Shown: piece after piece, positions 12,216 to 25,173 of the stretch
How the letters are laid out: the number at the start of each line of letters is the position of its first letter
Numbering within the stretch: position 1 is the stretch's first letter
Assembly: GCA_015179045.1 (NCBI GenBank)
Contig: WHUZ01000004.1
Coordinates: 930,001-994,000 of the forward strand
Length of the DNA stretch: 64,000 nt
Reading direction: 5' to 3'
From: Kalaharituber pfeilii
Taxonomy: Eukaryota > Ascomycota > Pezizomycetes > Pezizales > Pezizaceae
The notes under the pieces: model-generated
The model's input: only the letters and a program-made list of their open reading frames with translations
The model's database searches: none
What the model was told of the DNA's origin: nothing
Position numbers and translations under genes: made by a program

Positions 12216-14526
12216 CCAGCCACCCCTCATTGGTGACGGAGTACGCATAGCAGGGGGTAATGCTGCGCCATTGCCCAACTGGAAAGGAAAGCCAACCTTG
12301 TTTCTACACCAAGGTGCGATGCAGAAACTAGATGCCTTCGATCGGTCGACCCTGAGTCAGTGTTAGCTTACCTTGTGACAAAGGCGCAACTTTGGAAGTG
12401 AAACTTACACCGAAGGCACCCGTACTGCAAGGACAATTGAATATTGGTGCCTGGAGATTTCGCTCGAAGCCATTGCTAAAAAGGAACCCTGTTCCGGTGA
12501 TCATCAGTCATCCGTTTGTGCTAGGGACTTGCGGGAGAAAGATTTACAAAGAATGTGATTGCAGTACTTACAGTTCCTTGGAAAGACCCAGGAAGGACTC
12601 TTGCGCTCATCGAGCATTACTTGAACAGAGGCATGCTGAAGAGGGACTGAAGGGGGATGAGATCCAGCGTTTGCCATGAAAACCTTGCACGCGAGGATAG
12701 GTTTCAAACGCTAGGACTTGAGCAGGGTCCAATGCTGCGCTGCCGCTGGTGTGGCTGCTGCAGCTGTTATTGCGGTCGTTGCTACATGCTGCTGCTGCTG
12801 CGCAGGATGAAAGCATCTTCTGTAGCAAGTTAGCAAATATGCTCCAAGTGATATGAAATAGGGAAGGAATTAGGTACAACATTTCCGCACGATCAAACTA
12901 TGGTTTTCTACCAGAAAAATAAGGATTTGAATGACATACTAGGGTCCCCAATTACTGGATGTTGACCGTAATGTTTGGGAGCCCTGGTTTGGTGCCATGA
13001 AGGGGGTACATGAGAAAACAGAAGGACTACATGAACTTAGATTTGTGGCAGAGTACATGACCGCCACCCCAAAACGCAAGGCATAGGGGACGGTGAAGGG
13101 GCTTGGATAATTTTCTTTTGGCGCACTAGTATGAGTGAGTCAGACTGTTTCCTCGGCCAGAGAGAAAGGTGAGATTTCAAAATCTCTGGAATACTCACAA
13201 ATAACATCCGCTTTGTTATTCTTTTCGAGATTGCAAAGACACCACGATGCACTAAACATACTGTTAGTGATGTGAATCAACAGAAATTGAAATTCTAATA
13301 AAAACACTAACAAAGATAAAAAGCATAGGCAGGAGAGTACTCACCTACTGATAGCATCACCAGCTTCTCCAACCCGCTCCCTCGTAAGCTTTGGTCGACG
13401 GGGAAGTGGGATAACGAAACAGGCAGGGGCTTGAGATTCTGAGAGGCCGAGTAATTGGTCCTATTCGGGAAGCAAAGCTAGGCAGCTTTGACATCGATGA
13501 TTGCTGCTAACTTGATGGATCCTGAGAGATTTATTCAGCAGGTTTATCGCTAAGAAGTGTTTTTTTTTTAAAAAGGAGTGAACACCCACCAAATCTGGAG
13601 CCCTGCACAATAGGTCATTCTCGTTTACTTCATTCCGAGGTGGCAGATTTGCATCGTGTGCAGCTGCGTGGGATGCAACTGAAGAAAGATTCATAATTTA
13701 GGTACAGTAGAGGTTTGGGACAGGTTAGTTCTTTTAAGGTTTGGAATGTTGGGAATATTGAGAACGCAAGTATGAAAAAAAGGTGGACGTGAAAAATATG
13801 TTTGGGGTGAAAAAATATGTTGGAAATGTTATGGTGTTTATGAATGGTGGGTGCATGAAAGAAGGAGGGGAAGAAAGGAACTAGGGAGAGGAATATGAAG
13901 TGGGTGCCAGTGTGCAGGAAGCGTTGTCGGGTGATTGATTACACCTGGGGCTAGCCCTCCCTGTGTTGTCAGCGATGACAGCCACGATGAAAACGGGTTT
14001 TTCAAGCCGAGACTTGACTTTCCGGAACGTTCAGTGATAGTGCAGGGGCGGACAGGGAGAAGTTGAGGTGATGTATGAATGCTAGAAGATGATGATGCTG
14101 CACTGAAAACATCAATTACGATTCTAGGCTACAACTTACACCTGCTTTGAGGAGCTCCGTGGAAGCAGAGGGGGACGGGCTGTGGGATTGGGAAAATAAT
14201 ACTTTGGGGTTTAACGTTATTCTTGGATGAGTTGACCTAATCCTCATGAGCTGACCAAAACTGCAATAGCCAAAGGATCATGATAATGATTATGGAGAGA
14301 GATGAACGGTGAAAGCAATCTCATTAAACGTCGACAATATGAACGATGGAGGGTATACATCACAAGGCTGATAGGACTCATAGGAGAATATGTGTGCGTA
14401 GAGGATGCATATGCTAAAATGAAGACTAGTTCTAACACAAGTTACAAAATTCTGGGAAATGAGGACGCAATTGTTACAATTCAGCACAAAGGATCCGGCA
14501 TAGAACCCTCGGAGTAAGGAGGGCTA
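12216..14526. other. Gene-poor stretch with possible coding remnant at 12890-13086
   Basis: A short plus-strand frame near 12960-13086 (…RNVWEPWFGAMKGVHEKTEG…, stop at 13084-13086) has protein-like composition, as does a piece near 12538-12650 (RFTKNVIAVLTVPWKDPGRT). They could be remnants of one gene with frame breaks, but no family is recognised and no complete model can be built. Confidence 0.2.
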
Positions 14527-14590
14527 TTTTTTTTTTCCTTTTTTCTAATCATTACTCGCATGCCGCCCTATAGACTATGGCGAGATTTAA
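14527..14590 (-). mobile_element. Tail-only retrotransposon insertion, family A
   Basis: Minus-strand family A tail: on the plus strand a T-rich run, then ATCATTACTCGCATGCCGCC and CTATAGACTATGGCGAG. A candidate short target duplication GAGGGCTA occurs at 14519-14526 and again at about 14591-14598. The loop side carries TCT/ATA in place of the usual CCC/…GGG pairing, so this is a somewhat degraded copy. Confidence 0.7.
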
Positions 14591-15954
14591 GAGGGCTAGT
14601 TTACGAGACTACCTCTGAGTCACCTTTGCAAAAGGTAGGCGGTACGTACAGAGACCGAACGGGAATACCAGGGTGTAGGGTGATAAGATAAAAAAACTTA
14701 GGATCAAGGTACTAGTGAATATGCCTAAACAAAGTCATCAAATATAATGAACAGGAAGATAACACCTATACTAGTCTCGTAACCAGACAAAAGACCTCAG
14801 CGCTGATAAGAGGGGACAATGGACTGAAAAGGAACTTAATTAAGGAGAATACAGAAATTTCTGTGACTTATGGCACACTGAGTCTCGGGGAATGTGACAG
14901 ATAAATTGTGCTACCTACGGTTGCCCGCGCAAGTACAGCTCGTTGGGTTTCTGTTTACGTTTTCAGCGGTAACTTGACGTTTTGAAGGAGGCGCCTCGTC
15001 CCTTAGGCTTCGTACGACCGTACGAGACCAGGACAGCAATGTTGCAAGGAGTAGTGGGAGAATATAGGTAAGCAAGCTCTGGAATTTCCTAGCGGATTAG
15101 ACGCATATAACAGGACAGAAGTAGGTATTGGTATCCTGAAATTTGGTTCACGCTGAATGGAGATAAAAGTATTGCGTGGGATGTAGGACTCACGCTGCAT
15201 AAATGCGTAAAGAACCTGCTTCTTGACATTGATGTTCAAGCCAGTAGCGAGCGTAGTGCAAATCTGTTCTCGTGTGTAAATCGTGGCTTGAGGAGAATGC
15301 AACTTGACTATAAAAGTCACTATATCTGTTGCCTCTCCGATTAGTGGTACCAGTAGTTGATGTGGCTAGAATCACACAGTCGCGATTTGCATTGCTATGT
15401 TCCTTTGATTTTATCACATAGCTCCGTTTATCGCTACTATATTCGCTACGACAGAGAGTATCTCGCTAACCAACATTAACAGGCACCTGTGCTACTACAC
15501 ACAAATACCTTTTTTTTTTTTTTTTTTTTTTTTTTTGGTGGGGGTGGGAGGGGCAGAGGAGGGGGTTCATTGCTCGTATACAGCCCTACTAGAACAATAC
15601 CATATAGTATTGTTACTTGCAAAAGGATCTGAAACTACAAAATTTATGAACCACGATCCTCGCTAGTATTCACATTGAGCAGTTCGGCGGGGGGTAATGA
15701 TGAAAGGGTAAATAGCTTAGTCGCCTCGTGAGTGTGTCAACAATTCGTACTTCAGTAACGGCTAGTTAATCATCAGCCAGCACCAGTCCATAAAACAAAA
15801 AGTAACAACAGGTTGCCCTGGCTCCACTAGAATTAAATCAAAACCGGAACATTAAAGTCCAGCCTACTTACTTCTAAGGTGCTGGGTAGCGCAATTTGGC
15901 GATTAAGTGCTCCGCGAGGGGTAGTGTTACCTCGCGAAAAAAATACCCCATGGG

Positions 15955-16110
15955 CCGTACTTTCCTCTGTGGGTATATGGAGCTTGACGCTGTGGGAACA
16001 TGAGACTTTCAGACGGACCATATCTGTAATATGGTCGGCGGTAGAAATCTGGTAGAGCTGAGTGACAATTCCAAAGCGAGAGGTGCTGTTCTCTTGAAAA
16101 AGTAGCAACC
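15955..16110 (-). repeat. Unclassified dispersed repeat, copy 1
   Basis: On the minus strand this reads TTTTCAAGAGAACAGCACCT, CTCGCTTTGGAATTG, …, CCGCCGACCATATTACAGAT, ATGGTCCGTCTG. Diverged copies are at 17440-17590 (minus) and 23185-23310 and 23325-23480 (plus). Shared landmarks are CTCGCTTTGGAA, (C)CGCCGACCATATTA and the GGTCCGTCTG-like end. No TIRs or ORF are seen. Confidence 0.6.
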
Positions 16111-17439
16111 AGTCGGTATCATAAGGAATTTCGCTGAGGCGCGAGAGCCTTTTTCACTGAAGTGAGCGCACGGAGGTTTGATTTGGAAGTCTGAGGAATT
16201 GGTGGTGTATAGGGGCATTCAAATATTATCCGGTCAACTCAACTCGACTGGAGTAGCAGTAGGTAGTCACCGGGACGGGGACTTTTGCTGACCTAGGTAG
16301 GAAATCTAGATAGCCGCCGGGGTAGAACAGAATGGACAATTCACAGGATTTGGACAATTTGGCTGCTTCATGTTCTTAACATTTTTCTAGCTAGACCCTC
16401 CATGTACTCATCACCCAGTGGATGTATCAACCACACCCGTGTACCCACCGATGAATCATCACAAAGATGTCATATTACTAAACACAAACAACAGAGAAAT
16501 GAAAAAAAAAAAAAAAAGAAGAAATTGAAAATAGCCCATACGACAGTCCGCCTCTCAGAAAACTGCGACGGCGGAGAGGCTATGGAGGGGACGCCTGAGT
16601 TCAGGAGAGTGGTACAAGGAGTAGCCGAACAAGGGAATTGAGTGGCGGACCAAGGATTCGCACCAACGTAAGTTCAAAATGCTTAGTCAAAGGTACAGGT
16701 GCACCGGTAGTAGCCATGATTGAAGTAATGTTAAGTACTGAGAAATTCAACACAAAAAATTATATAAGGGTACTCAAATTTGGATTGAATCACTGATTTT
16801 CGGAACGGCGTTTTGAAATTCATGGACCCCCTGGACGGTCGCCAACTTTGTACCCTTTGAAAATCTGTTCAAAGTGAGATGTATTTACCTCTAGGAAGCT
16901 GCTCTGCCTACATAAACATGAACCGTCCTAAATGAATACTGCGCAGTCTTGTATAAATATACGTATGGTATCACCAAACCTCTCATCCCAAGCTCCTCTT
17001 CTCCTTACGTCGCCTTGCCGATTCTGATCGTAACGATCCTGGAAAACCTGCTAGCTCGCTAAGTACTACCAAACATGTTCTGACCGATACGCCAATTGGT
17101 ACGATTTGCCAAACGGTCGACCTATCCACCATTATTTATTGCGGAAATGTTCGAATTGCTGCATAGTTCAACCTACTCACCAATTCATTTGTAGATCGTT
17201 CAAATGAACGAGACGCCTGACTGATACAGCAACGTCCGCAAAAAAGTGCTATCGCCAGGTTCGTCTCGTGTGCTTCAGATTTCACTCACTCGCTGCAACA
17301 CAGGTAACATGCCACCAAATGTGTCGTCTATTCCCCAATAAGCCTTTTGGGAATTTTAATTCTATTCAAGAAGTTCATAAACAAAGGTATTAAATTATGT
17401 TTGCAAACATAACCCTTCAAACGAGAGTTTTTGTTTGAA

Positions 17440-17590
17440 ACTAAGTATGCAGGTTATCAGTTCTATGACATGTCGGCGAAGAACAGCTTGACTGGTTCCA
17501 AAGCAAGAAACGCTGTTCCTTTTCAAAAACTTGTGGGCATATGGGAGTTGTAGTTACAGGGCTGTGGGTATACGGACGTTCTGTTCTGTA
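17440..17590 (-). repeat. Unclassified dispersed repeat, copy 2
   Basis: On the minus strand it aligns with the 15955-16110 copy over TTTTGAAAAGGAACAGCGTT, TCTTGCTTTGGAACC and the CGCCGACATGTCATAG region. It is more diverged than the other copies. Confidence 0.5.
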
Positions 17591-20504
17591 CGGAGAGTGA
17601 GCTCGTGCTAATGCTCGTGTAAATGCTACAATTTTCTTCTTTCCATAATCTTTAATTTCTTCTCACTTGTCTTCATTTAGTTTGTCAATTCTCTACATTT
17701 GTGCTCTACGATGCTTGGGAATTTAGTCGGCGCTACCTGGAGAACCCGGAAATGCGTCCTTGGTAGAAGAAGGTTGCTGCAGGCGTGGTTCGTAGATATG
17801 TACCTATTGATTCAAAACCCCTGCGGCTCATGAGTTTGCACTAATGAACCAAACAAAAAAACTTGAACAAAGAAAAAAAAATGAAACAAGGGATTCAGCG
17901 CGACAATCATTTCCGTTGCTTTAGGTATACCCCAGCGGTTCAGTTTTGTATTTCTCTTTCAAGTTGCAGTTGTTGGGGAAGTATATCCGGGTTGGTTGTG
18001 TATAAACATAATTCAAGTATCTGCTTGCTTTCTTTAGAATAAGCAGTCTCGGAGTGTGGAATGGGTGCGTGCGGTGGGATACAGGTACAATATATGGAGT
18101 TGGAGGCTGTGAAAAGTTCGCTAATTATTGTCGCTAGAGTTTGACACAAATGGCCGGGAGTTCTGGATAGCTCTGGTGATTGATTGGGGAGGTTATGGTG
18201 AAGGTTAAAGTCGGGTGATGAATGTGATGTAACAATAACCACGACACCAGGTGCTGGATTATGCAATATTAACGACAGTAGCAATGTGGACGAATGTGTT
18301 TACTTGCTCTAATAAATGCCTCTCCCCTTGCTTAAGAGTACGTGCATGAATAGCATTGTGTCAACTCACTCACTGCCAGCTGAGTCAGCAGCGTTCTACA
18401 CTTTGCACCCTTGTCCCATACATTTCCACTTGTGACGTATTAAAATCTACTTGTTCTGAATTTACTTCCTATCTAGTATAATGTAGGCTCATAGGACCTT
18501 AATTCCCATTTTTCCCAATATTCCATACTATATTCTCCTCATCTTCTCTGCATTCTCTGTGTTTACCATATTTTCGATATTTCCCCGGCCTCGCCTTCCT
18601 TCCGGCTGTTCCCTATATTTTCCCAATTCACAAGATGCTGCAGTAATCGCAGTCAAGCGGTTATCATACCGATTATCCATTAGGTCTATGTATTATGTAG
18701 GAATCGCGGGGCTCAAATAAATCATAGGGAGTTCTAATCCGTCAAGGCAATTGCTAATCACTGGTCGCTTAGCATACATAGTAGTAGACGTATGAAGCCA
18801 TGCATATGCTTCACCATCATGTACTTATCATTATGCTCTAAAGTCCCTGCTTCCTTGATTCTTGCTGGTTTTGCGAAAGCTAAACCGCTCGTGTTAAGCG
18901 AGTTGTAGTGACACTGAGTTGTTCTATTCCGTTGGCGGCACATGCGGCGCCTGAGAACTATTGCGGATAATAACCAACGAATTTATCTTGTGTACCCAAA
19001 AAGTAGTCTCGTAACCAGTGGCCAGATATGTAGGTCAGGGGGTTCACGCTGCTGTCGTTGGGATACTTGACGATGATTGGACCCTTCTTGAAACCAGGGC
19101 TGGCTACGTGTATGTCAAGTGACTCCCGCCCTGACATACTTATATACGTATGTACTCAGTACAGGATTGCAAGCAGTGACCGGCCTCCCGACCGTAAGGC
19201 CCTCAATCCTACCACTCTCCTACTCCAAGTTCCGAGCTCCCGCTACCTCGCCACCCTCTCTCTCCTCCCCCCTTTCCCCCAACCCTTTCTCTCCTCAACC
19301 CCCCGTACCTCCAGTGAATGCATATTCATCATACTACCATACTATGAATGCTGCTATACCACCACCATGCCATAAGCAAGCGGACAATCATGACATGTTA
19401 GTGAATGTATACTCATCATGCTGCCATACTATAATACTACTATACTGCTATATCAACATGCCGCCATGCTTGCTATTCATGGAGCATGTCACTCTGCAAC
19501 TACTATGCTTGCTATATTTCCTACTGCTATACTCTTATGCTTGCTATAAATTGAGCAAGAGATTAGTGACAATGATTTTGAGGTATGCAAGCGGAACAAT
19601 TATCATGCTACTATATTATTAACATGCTTCGTTCGGGGGTCTGGTATATAGTTGGCCTGAAGTGAGGAGACATGTGAGTGAGTGACTCGGGATGGACATT
19701 TGTGACGACATAGCGAGCCCAATGATATTTCTTTTCCTGATGGTGCTGCGCTTTTTGGTGGCTCAGGCTCAGTAATACAGGCCTCCCTCCATACCACCAC
19801 GCTCCTACTCCCATACCTTTCCCCCCTCCCAGCTCCGCCTCACTCTCCACCGATCCCTCCTCACTGCTCCCCCCCGCCTCCCCGCTCCCTATCATCATGC
19901 TACTATGTTGCCACCACGCTTGCTATACTTCATGACATGCAATGTGGATACATACTCATCATGCTTCTACGTCACCATTCCGCTACCATGTCTGGCATAT
20001 GGGGGGTTCTGGCATGGTTGCCGCCAAGGTGTGACTCACAACATGATTGTAGCGAGCCAATGATATATTTTTCCTGATGGAGCTGCGTTTTTTCATGGCG
20101 ATTCAACAGTATAGTATAGATAAACAGTATCAAAAAATGCAACTTCAAGCGAAAATTGGGAATTTTTTACCTTAACGCCTGTTCGAGGTTTGTAAAACTA
20201 GATATAATCAAGCTAGGATTTCCGGCTGTCGCGCAGTCAGGCTGCCACAATAGCCGCACGTGCCACCGCCAAGCGCTCACACTAAAGCCCCCTGAAGCAA
20301 CACCTGCTTTATCTCCAGTCATATGCAAATTGGAGGCCTTACCATTGCGATCTCCAGGTGTGCGGCACAGCCCCCTTAGTTGCTATAGCAGTATATGTAT
20401 ACAGATGGTGTCATATAAAGAGCAGGTGAAAGCAGCTTCAGCTTCCTATCCACCAGTCCCACACAACATCGGACCTTGATACTGAGCAACATTAACAATA
20501 TCAT

Positions 20505-21827
20505 ATGGCGACCCTAGAGGACCACCGCATCTACACCTTTAGCGCTCGTGAGAGAGTCAGTACCCGGGTCCTTGGGCAATGGACCCCGTCTGGTTTAAAG
20601 AACACTGCGTCGTCAGTGGCTAAGCACAACTTTAAGCTGCTAAGTTCATATAATTGGCTATCACAAAAAGTGGGTAATGCAAGCATGATCGCTGTTCCTG
20701 GTTAGTACTCTATATATCTAAATTGTCCTTGCAACTCCTCCTAACAAAGTTTTAATACCTCAGGCTTTCCCGCGCAATGGAATCCACAAACCTTGCCGAA
20801 GGCCCTCCCAGCTGATAGTGGGCTTACCATCAGAAATCAAAACGCCTACCGGCATCCCAAGTGCCCGCTCGAACCTCTTCTCCAGGCCCTGCTTGTCACT
20901 CAGCCATCTTTCGATTTCAACAAAATCCATATTATTTGCGACCGTAACAACCTACGAAACTTGTTCGATTTTGTTTGCGGGAAAGCGGACGACTTTGAGA
21001 TTGCAGTTGAAATGGTAAACAATACTGCTCTCTTTACTCGCCTAGATCGCACCGTAACCGAAGTCATCAACCCTACTATCGATTTCAGAGGATTTGGGCA
21101 TGAATTTGAAAAAGCGTTCACGAAATTCCCTGGGGTGGTCAATGGGTCGACAGGACATCACCGCATTGTCCAGTATAGCTTCGGTGGGCTGGAACTAGTC
21201 GTTCGATTTGAGGCCGATGCAGCGGTGCCAGCAAATACTGGCTCAGTGGGTTCGTTGCTGGGAGTCCGTGGAACGCCGACTGCTACGAATTCTTCAGCTC
21301 AACAATGTTCTACGAGGATAGCAATTCGCAAAGCTGGTGAACTCATCCCGCAGGAACACATCATCGAGATCAAAACCCGAGCTGCACACAGACCTGTTGG
21401 TGTTGAAAAATGCATGCCTCAACTCTGGTTTTCAGACACTCGCCATCTATATGTTGGTCTGCATCAAGGTGGGGCATTCACAAGGATTATCAAGCACACC
21501 GTGGATGATGCGATCATTAGTGCTTGGGAGCGGAAATACCAGCATGAATTGGGGAAGCTGGTTGATTTGTTAGCGCAGATACTTGAGAAAGCAAAAGGGA
21601 ATAAGGAAAGAATGAAGATTAGGTGCGTTAATGGTACATTGAAACTCGAAAATTGGAATAAGCGTCATGCGTCCGGGCTCCCGTTGGAAAGATTACCCGA
21701 GGATTTGAAGGCAAAGTGGTCACCAGAGGCGTCCGATGAATTGTTGAATTCAATTGGAATACAAATACCCGTATTTAATGCCGTCGATAGGAACATAGAG
21801 GTCACTGGGACACGATTTGAGTACTAG
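20505..21827 (+). CDS. Fungal protein with DXO/Rai1-like decapping-nuclease motifs
   Basis: There are two exons, 20505-20700 and 20764-21827 (63-nt GT-AG intron), giving 419 residues. The C-terminal two thirds match a family common in ascomycetes that is often labelled 'geranylgeranyl pyrophosphate synthetase' without support. The ordered motifs resemble DXO/Rai1 decapping exonucleases: GFGHEFE (~175-181), FEAD (~214-217), IIEIKTR (~265-271) and PQLWF (~284-288), comparable to motif II GxxxE, the ExD, the ExK and the Q-x-(W/F) region. If so, it has a PD-(D/E)xK-like metal-dependent nuclease fold; activity on RNA caps is inference. No prenyltransferase DDxxD motif is visible, which argues against the synthase label. 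The gene is isolated, and its 3' end is partly duplicated downstream. Confidence 0.75.
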
Positions 21828-21984
21828 ATATATGTTTCAATACAATATTAGTCATTAGCATATTGTTGAATTAAATTGGAATACAAATACCTGTACTTAA
21901 TGCCGTCGTTAGGTACATAGAAGTCACTGGGACACGATTTGAGTACTAGATATATGTTTCAATACAATATTTGTCATTAGCATG
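21741..21984 (+). repeat. 122-bp tandem duplication of the gene's 3' end
   Basis: Positions 21741-21862 (last 29 codons, stop and 3' flank) are repeated at 21863-21984, with the same ending GGGACACGATTTGAGTACTA then GATATATGTTTCAATACAAT. The downstream copy has a few substitutions and is outside the ORF. Confidence 0.95.
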
Positions 21985-24947
21985 CCTTGATCTTCATCAT
22001 CGAAGTAAATATCCGTTCTATCATCGCTTTCCGCGGTTTAGATGCCCAGGCCAGTGGATCTGCTCCGGTTGGGTTAAGTGGCCCGGGGACTGAAATCCTG
22101 TATCACGGCAAGCCACTGATCAAGGATTGTGTTTCCACCACATTTTCATTACTACTAGTATGAAGTACATGTTTTTTTTTTTTTTTTTTTTTTTTTTTTC
22201 CTATTCCTCATACTTTATTCAGTCAACCTCAATCTCCCATGTTCCCCTGGAGACTAATATTCCCGTTCTTTCTCCGTACTAATCCTTCTATTTTCGCATT
22301 CCTTTCCCACGTCTCCATATGCTGCAATAATTGCACTGAGGCCGTCTTATACTAGCTTTCCAATATAGCTGCCATACTGTGCACTGATATTAAGAATCTC
22401 TCCTTACTAAAGAGTTGTTGCACTGCTCTTCAAGTTTCGCATGTACTCCTCTATTTGGTTACTCTCTGTTGTAAAATGAGATGGTAGCAGAGCAGTGAAA
22501 GACTTTTAACCTGAGACTTGCTTGCTAGTGCTATTTCTAGTTCTATCATTGATTTCTGGCACTTGTGCTGCTGCTGCCATTGACATTGACACTGTTGCTG
22601 GTGTATTGATAAACACGCTGGCGTTTTTCCCAGTGCTGGTATTGATTCTAGCGCTTTTGTTGCTGCTAGCAGTAGTGCTGATACTATTGTTAGGTATCGT
22701 ACTAGTGCTTTGTGCAGTTGCCTTGCCTCAATGAGCTGCCTCTCATAATCAGATTGATTATGAGGTTCTGAAGATATGTTGAGAAGATGTTCGATATGAG
22801 AGTTAAGCTGCTAGTGGAACTTTCAGAACCTCGCGTGTAGGATAATGATGATTTAGAATTCCACAAATTGGCATTTGCAGGGGTGTCCTAACTACCTTAT
22901 ATGGCAATACAACGACCAAACTAAGATACTGGCACCATCATGATCCCTGTTGTTTCCAAAGTACATATACTGAACAATATCCAGACCGGCGGAGGATTCT
23001 GGGTACCTCTGCTTGTGCTGGTAATACCCTAAAATTTTAGTCAAATGCAAGAGAAATACCTATAGCACATGTGGTACTTTTGCTAGAATTTCCTTGCTAA
23101 TAGGAACATATTAACAACTACAAATCCTGATTCTTACCCTATAGAAATGTGAAAGCGCTGCTAGGCTAGAATATACCCATAAGGTATTTGCTTGGTTTCA
23201 AGAGGAATGGCACCTCTTGCTTTGGAATTCGCTTCCAAATCGGTCAGGCTTTCATCCGCCGACCATATTATAGACCTTGTGTGTCTGGAACCCCCCGGTA
23301 CCCAAAGTCCCCGTGTACGCACAAGTTGCTTGTTTTTAGTGGCATAGCACCTCTCGCTCTGGCACTGACGCCCAGCTCAGTCAGGGTTCCTCCCCCGACC
23401 AGGATAAAGACCTGGCCCGTCTGGAGCCAATGTGTATGCATAGTCATAACCCCCTTGTATCCAGAAGCCCCATGTACCGACCAATTGAAGCAAAGACGGG
23501 ATAGGTATAAAACTAAAATGCTAGAGGAAAAATGAAAAATTAGAAAAAAGCAAACGGGGGTAGGCGGATTGCCGAGGAGAAAGGTGCGGCAGTGGAGAAG
23601 CTACAGCCAGGCGATGGGAGGAGCTGTTAGACAGGATCGAGGCGGAAAGGCGGCGAGGAAGGCGGAGAGGAGGAGGTGGGATAGGCGGACGTGGGAGCTT
23701 TGCCAGTTCGGCTCATATTCTGTTGCTCTTACGAAGGGCACATCTTACTTGTCAATCCTGTTTTCTGCTGTCGAGATGCGGGAGGCTGTGGTGACACAGG
23801 CGGTAGTACGGGAGGGGGTAGAATGGTAGGATGGGTTTTCGGACAGGATGTCGGCGAAGCTGTTAAGCAGTTATCGGAGTTGTGAGAGGTGATGGTGGAG
23901 GCGACATAGATGGGAAGGCAATGGGCACGACAATGGGAGAAGTGGTAGAGTATAAGAGGAAGGAGAATTATTCAATCTCTGAAGTGACTTATAACTTGAC
24001 GAAGGGATTTGTCTGTTGTCTCTAGTGAAGGAAGCTACAAGAGGCCATGGAGAGATACAATCGAGAGCCCCGGTCCGAATCCGAGATGGGGAAGAGTTCG
24101 TCTCATGTCCAGAAGTGGGGAAGAGTTATACCCAGCATTTTTTCTATAAGATATGGACTGTAATGTTCCTGTTCCATATGTCTAAATTCTGTGCCACTAG
24201 GGCAACCTGCTTTTAAGGCACAAAAGGAAATCAGAGTACGTAGAGCACCTTCTGCACCAAAAAAATTGTATATCCACCTTGTCCGCCCCATGTAATGATA
24301 CGAGCGACGCTAGAAACTTCGGATAATATAATAGATACAAGGTGTCATGACACATGGTGGAATACTGAACTTCAGCTTATAGTCATGTTCGGTTGTTCGA
24401 GGGCGAAAATGAAGCCTGGAATGTCTGGTTACGAGACTAGCCTGGAATCAATCCCATGCTGCTGGATTGAACAGGGACCAAGTTGGGGTATTTGCTAACG
24501 GTCTTTAATTTTATAACTTGTGATACGATAGCTAAGAAGATCGCTTTTGTACGTCTATATAATTATATTTACCCTCGTGTTTGCCTGGCAATATTACTAG
24601 TCTCATAAATTAGAACATCCTATCCCGCCCCCCAACCGAAAAAAAGGCCGAGTTATGAGCAAATCGCGTGTCAGGAGGTGCTCTTGTGAGCGCCCGGGAT
24701 TTGATTGCGCGTTGCACTCTCATAAACGCAGTAGTGCTCTAAAAGAGTAAGGATGAATGTATGGAATGTGCGTACTTGAATTGAGGTGATACATAAGTAC
24801 TACTATATGGTCACACTAGGTAATCAAAGCTGATATCATAACTGCATTTCATCAAAAACAAAACTAATTCGTACAGTTGGAAATTTAATGTACAATAAAA
24901 AATACTACATCACCATAACTCATCAACCTAGATAAAACAAGATAGCA
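21985..24947. other. Gene-free stretch with two repeat copies
   Basis: No supported gene. It contains a 29-nt poly(T) at about 22171-22199, CTG-rich sequence at 22513-22735 that yields a leucine-rich spurious ORF, and two adjacent plus-strand copies of the unclassified repeat (23185-23310, 23325-23480). A purine-rich block at 23560-23880 looks like degraded coding DNA but matches nothing I recognise. Confidence 0.4.
23185..23480 (+). repeat. Unclassified dispersed repeat, copies 3 and 4 in tandem
   Basis: Copy 3 contains AGAGGAATGGCACCTCTTGC, TTTGGAATTCG and CATCCGCCGACCATATTATA. Copy 4 contains AGTGGCATAGCACCTCTCGC, TCTGGCAC and TCCCCCGACCAGGATAAAGA, CCTGGCCCGTCTGG. Both align with the inverse complement of 15955-16110. 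Confidence 0.55.
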
Positions 24948-24949
24948 AA

Positions 24950-25085
24950 AAATCTCAATAGGCCACCAGCAGTGAGTATAACAAGTTCAGATTGTTCCAA
25001 GCAAAGCACCGGACTCGAAAATCCCAACAGGCCACCAGCAGTGAGTATAACAAGTTCAGATAGTTCCAAGCAAAGCACCAGGCTT
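24950..25085. repeat. 69-bp tandem duplication downstream of the E2 gene
   Basis: GGCCACCAGCAGTGAGTATA followed by ACAAGTTCAGAT-GTTCCAAG occurs at 24961 and again at 25030. It lies in the 3' flank of the minus-strand UBC6-like gene (stop at 25174). Confidence 0.9.
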
Positions 25086-25173
25086 GATCTGCCTTCCGCA
25101 TCCTCTTTGCTTCCAAGATTCGTTCGACCACCCCATCTCCCGGAAAATAACCTTACCTCCTCAAACCTTATAA

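Larger units (their letters stand above)
14599..20504. other. Long gene-free stretch
   Basis: No supported gene. It holds a 29-nt poly(T) at about 15510-15538 followed by a G-rich tract (possible poly(A) end of a minus-strand retrocopy with no recognisable tail), two copies of the unclassified repeat (see 15955-16110 and 17440-17590), and low-complexity CATGCTACTATAC-type sequence at 19310-19620 and 19895-20000. The 114-codon minus frame at 18284-17940 has no recognisable motif. Confidence 0.4.

Noticed and set aside
22522..22734. 70-codon very hydrophobic ORF
   Set aside because: Comes from CTG/GTGCTG low-complexity DNA; no homology or gene context.
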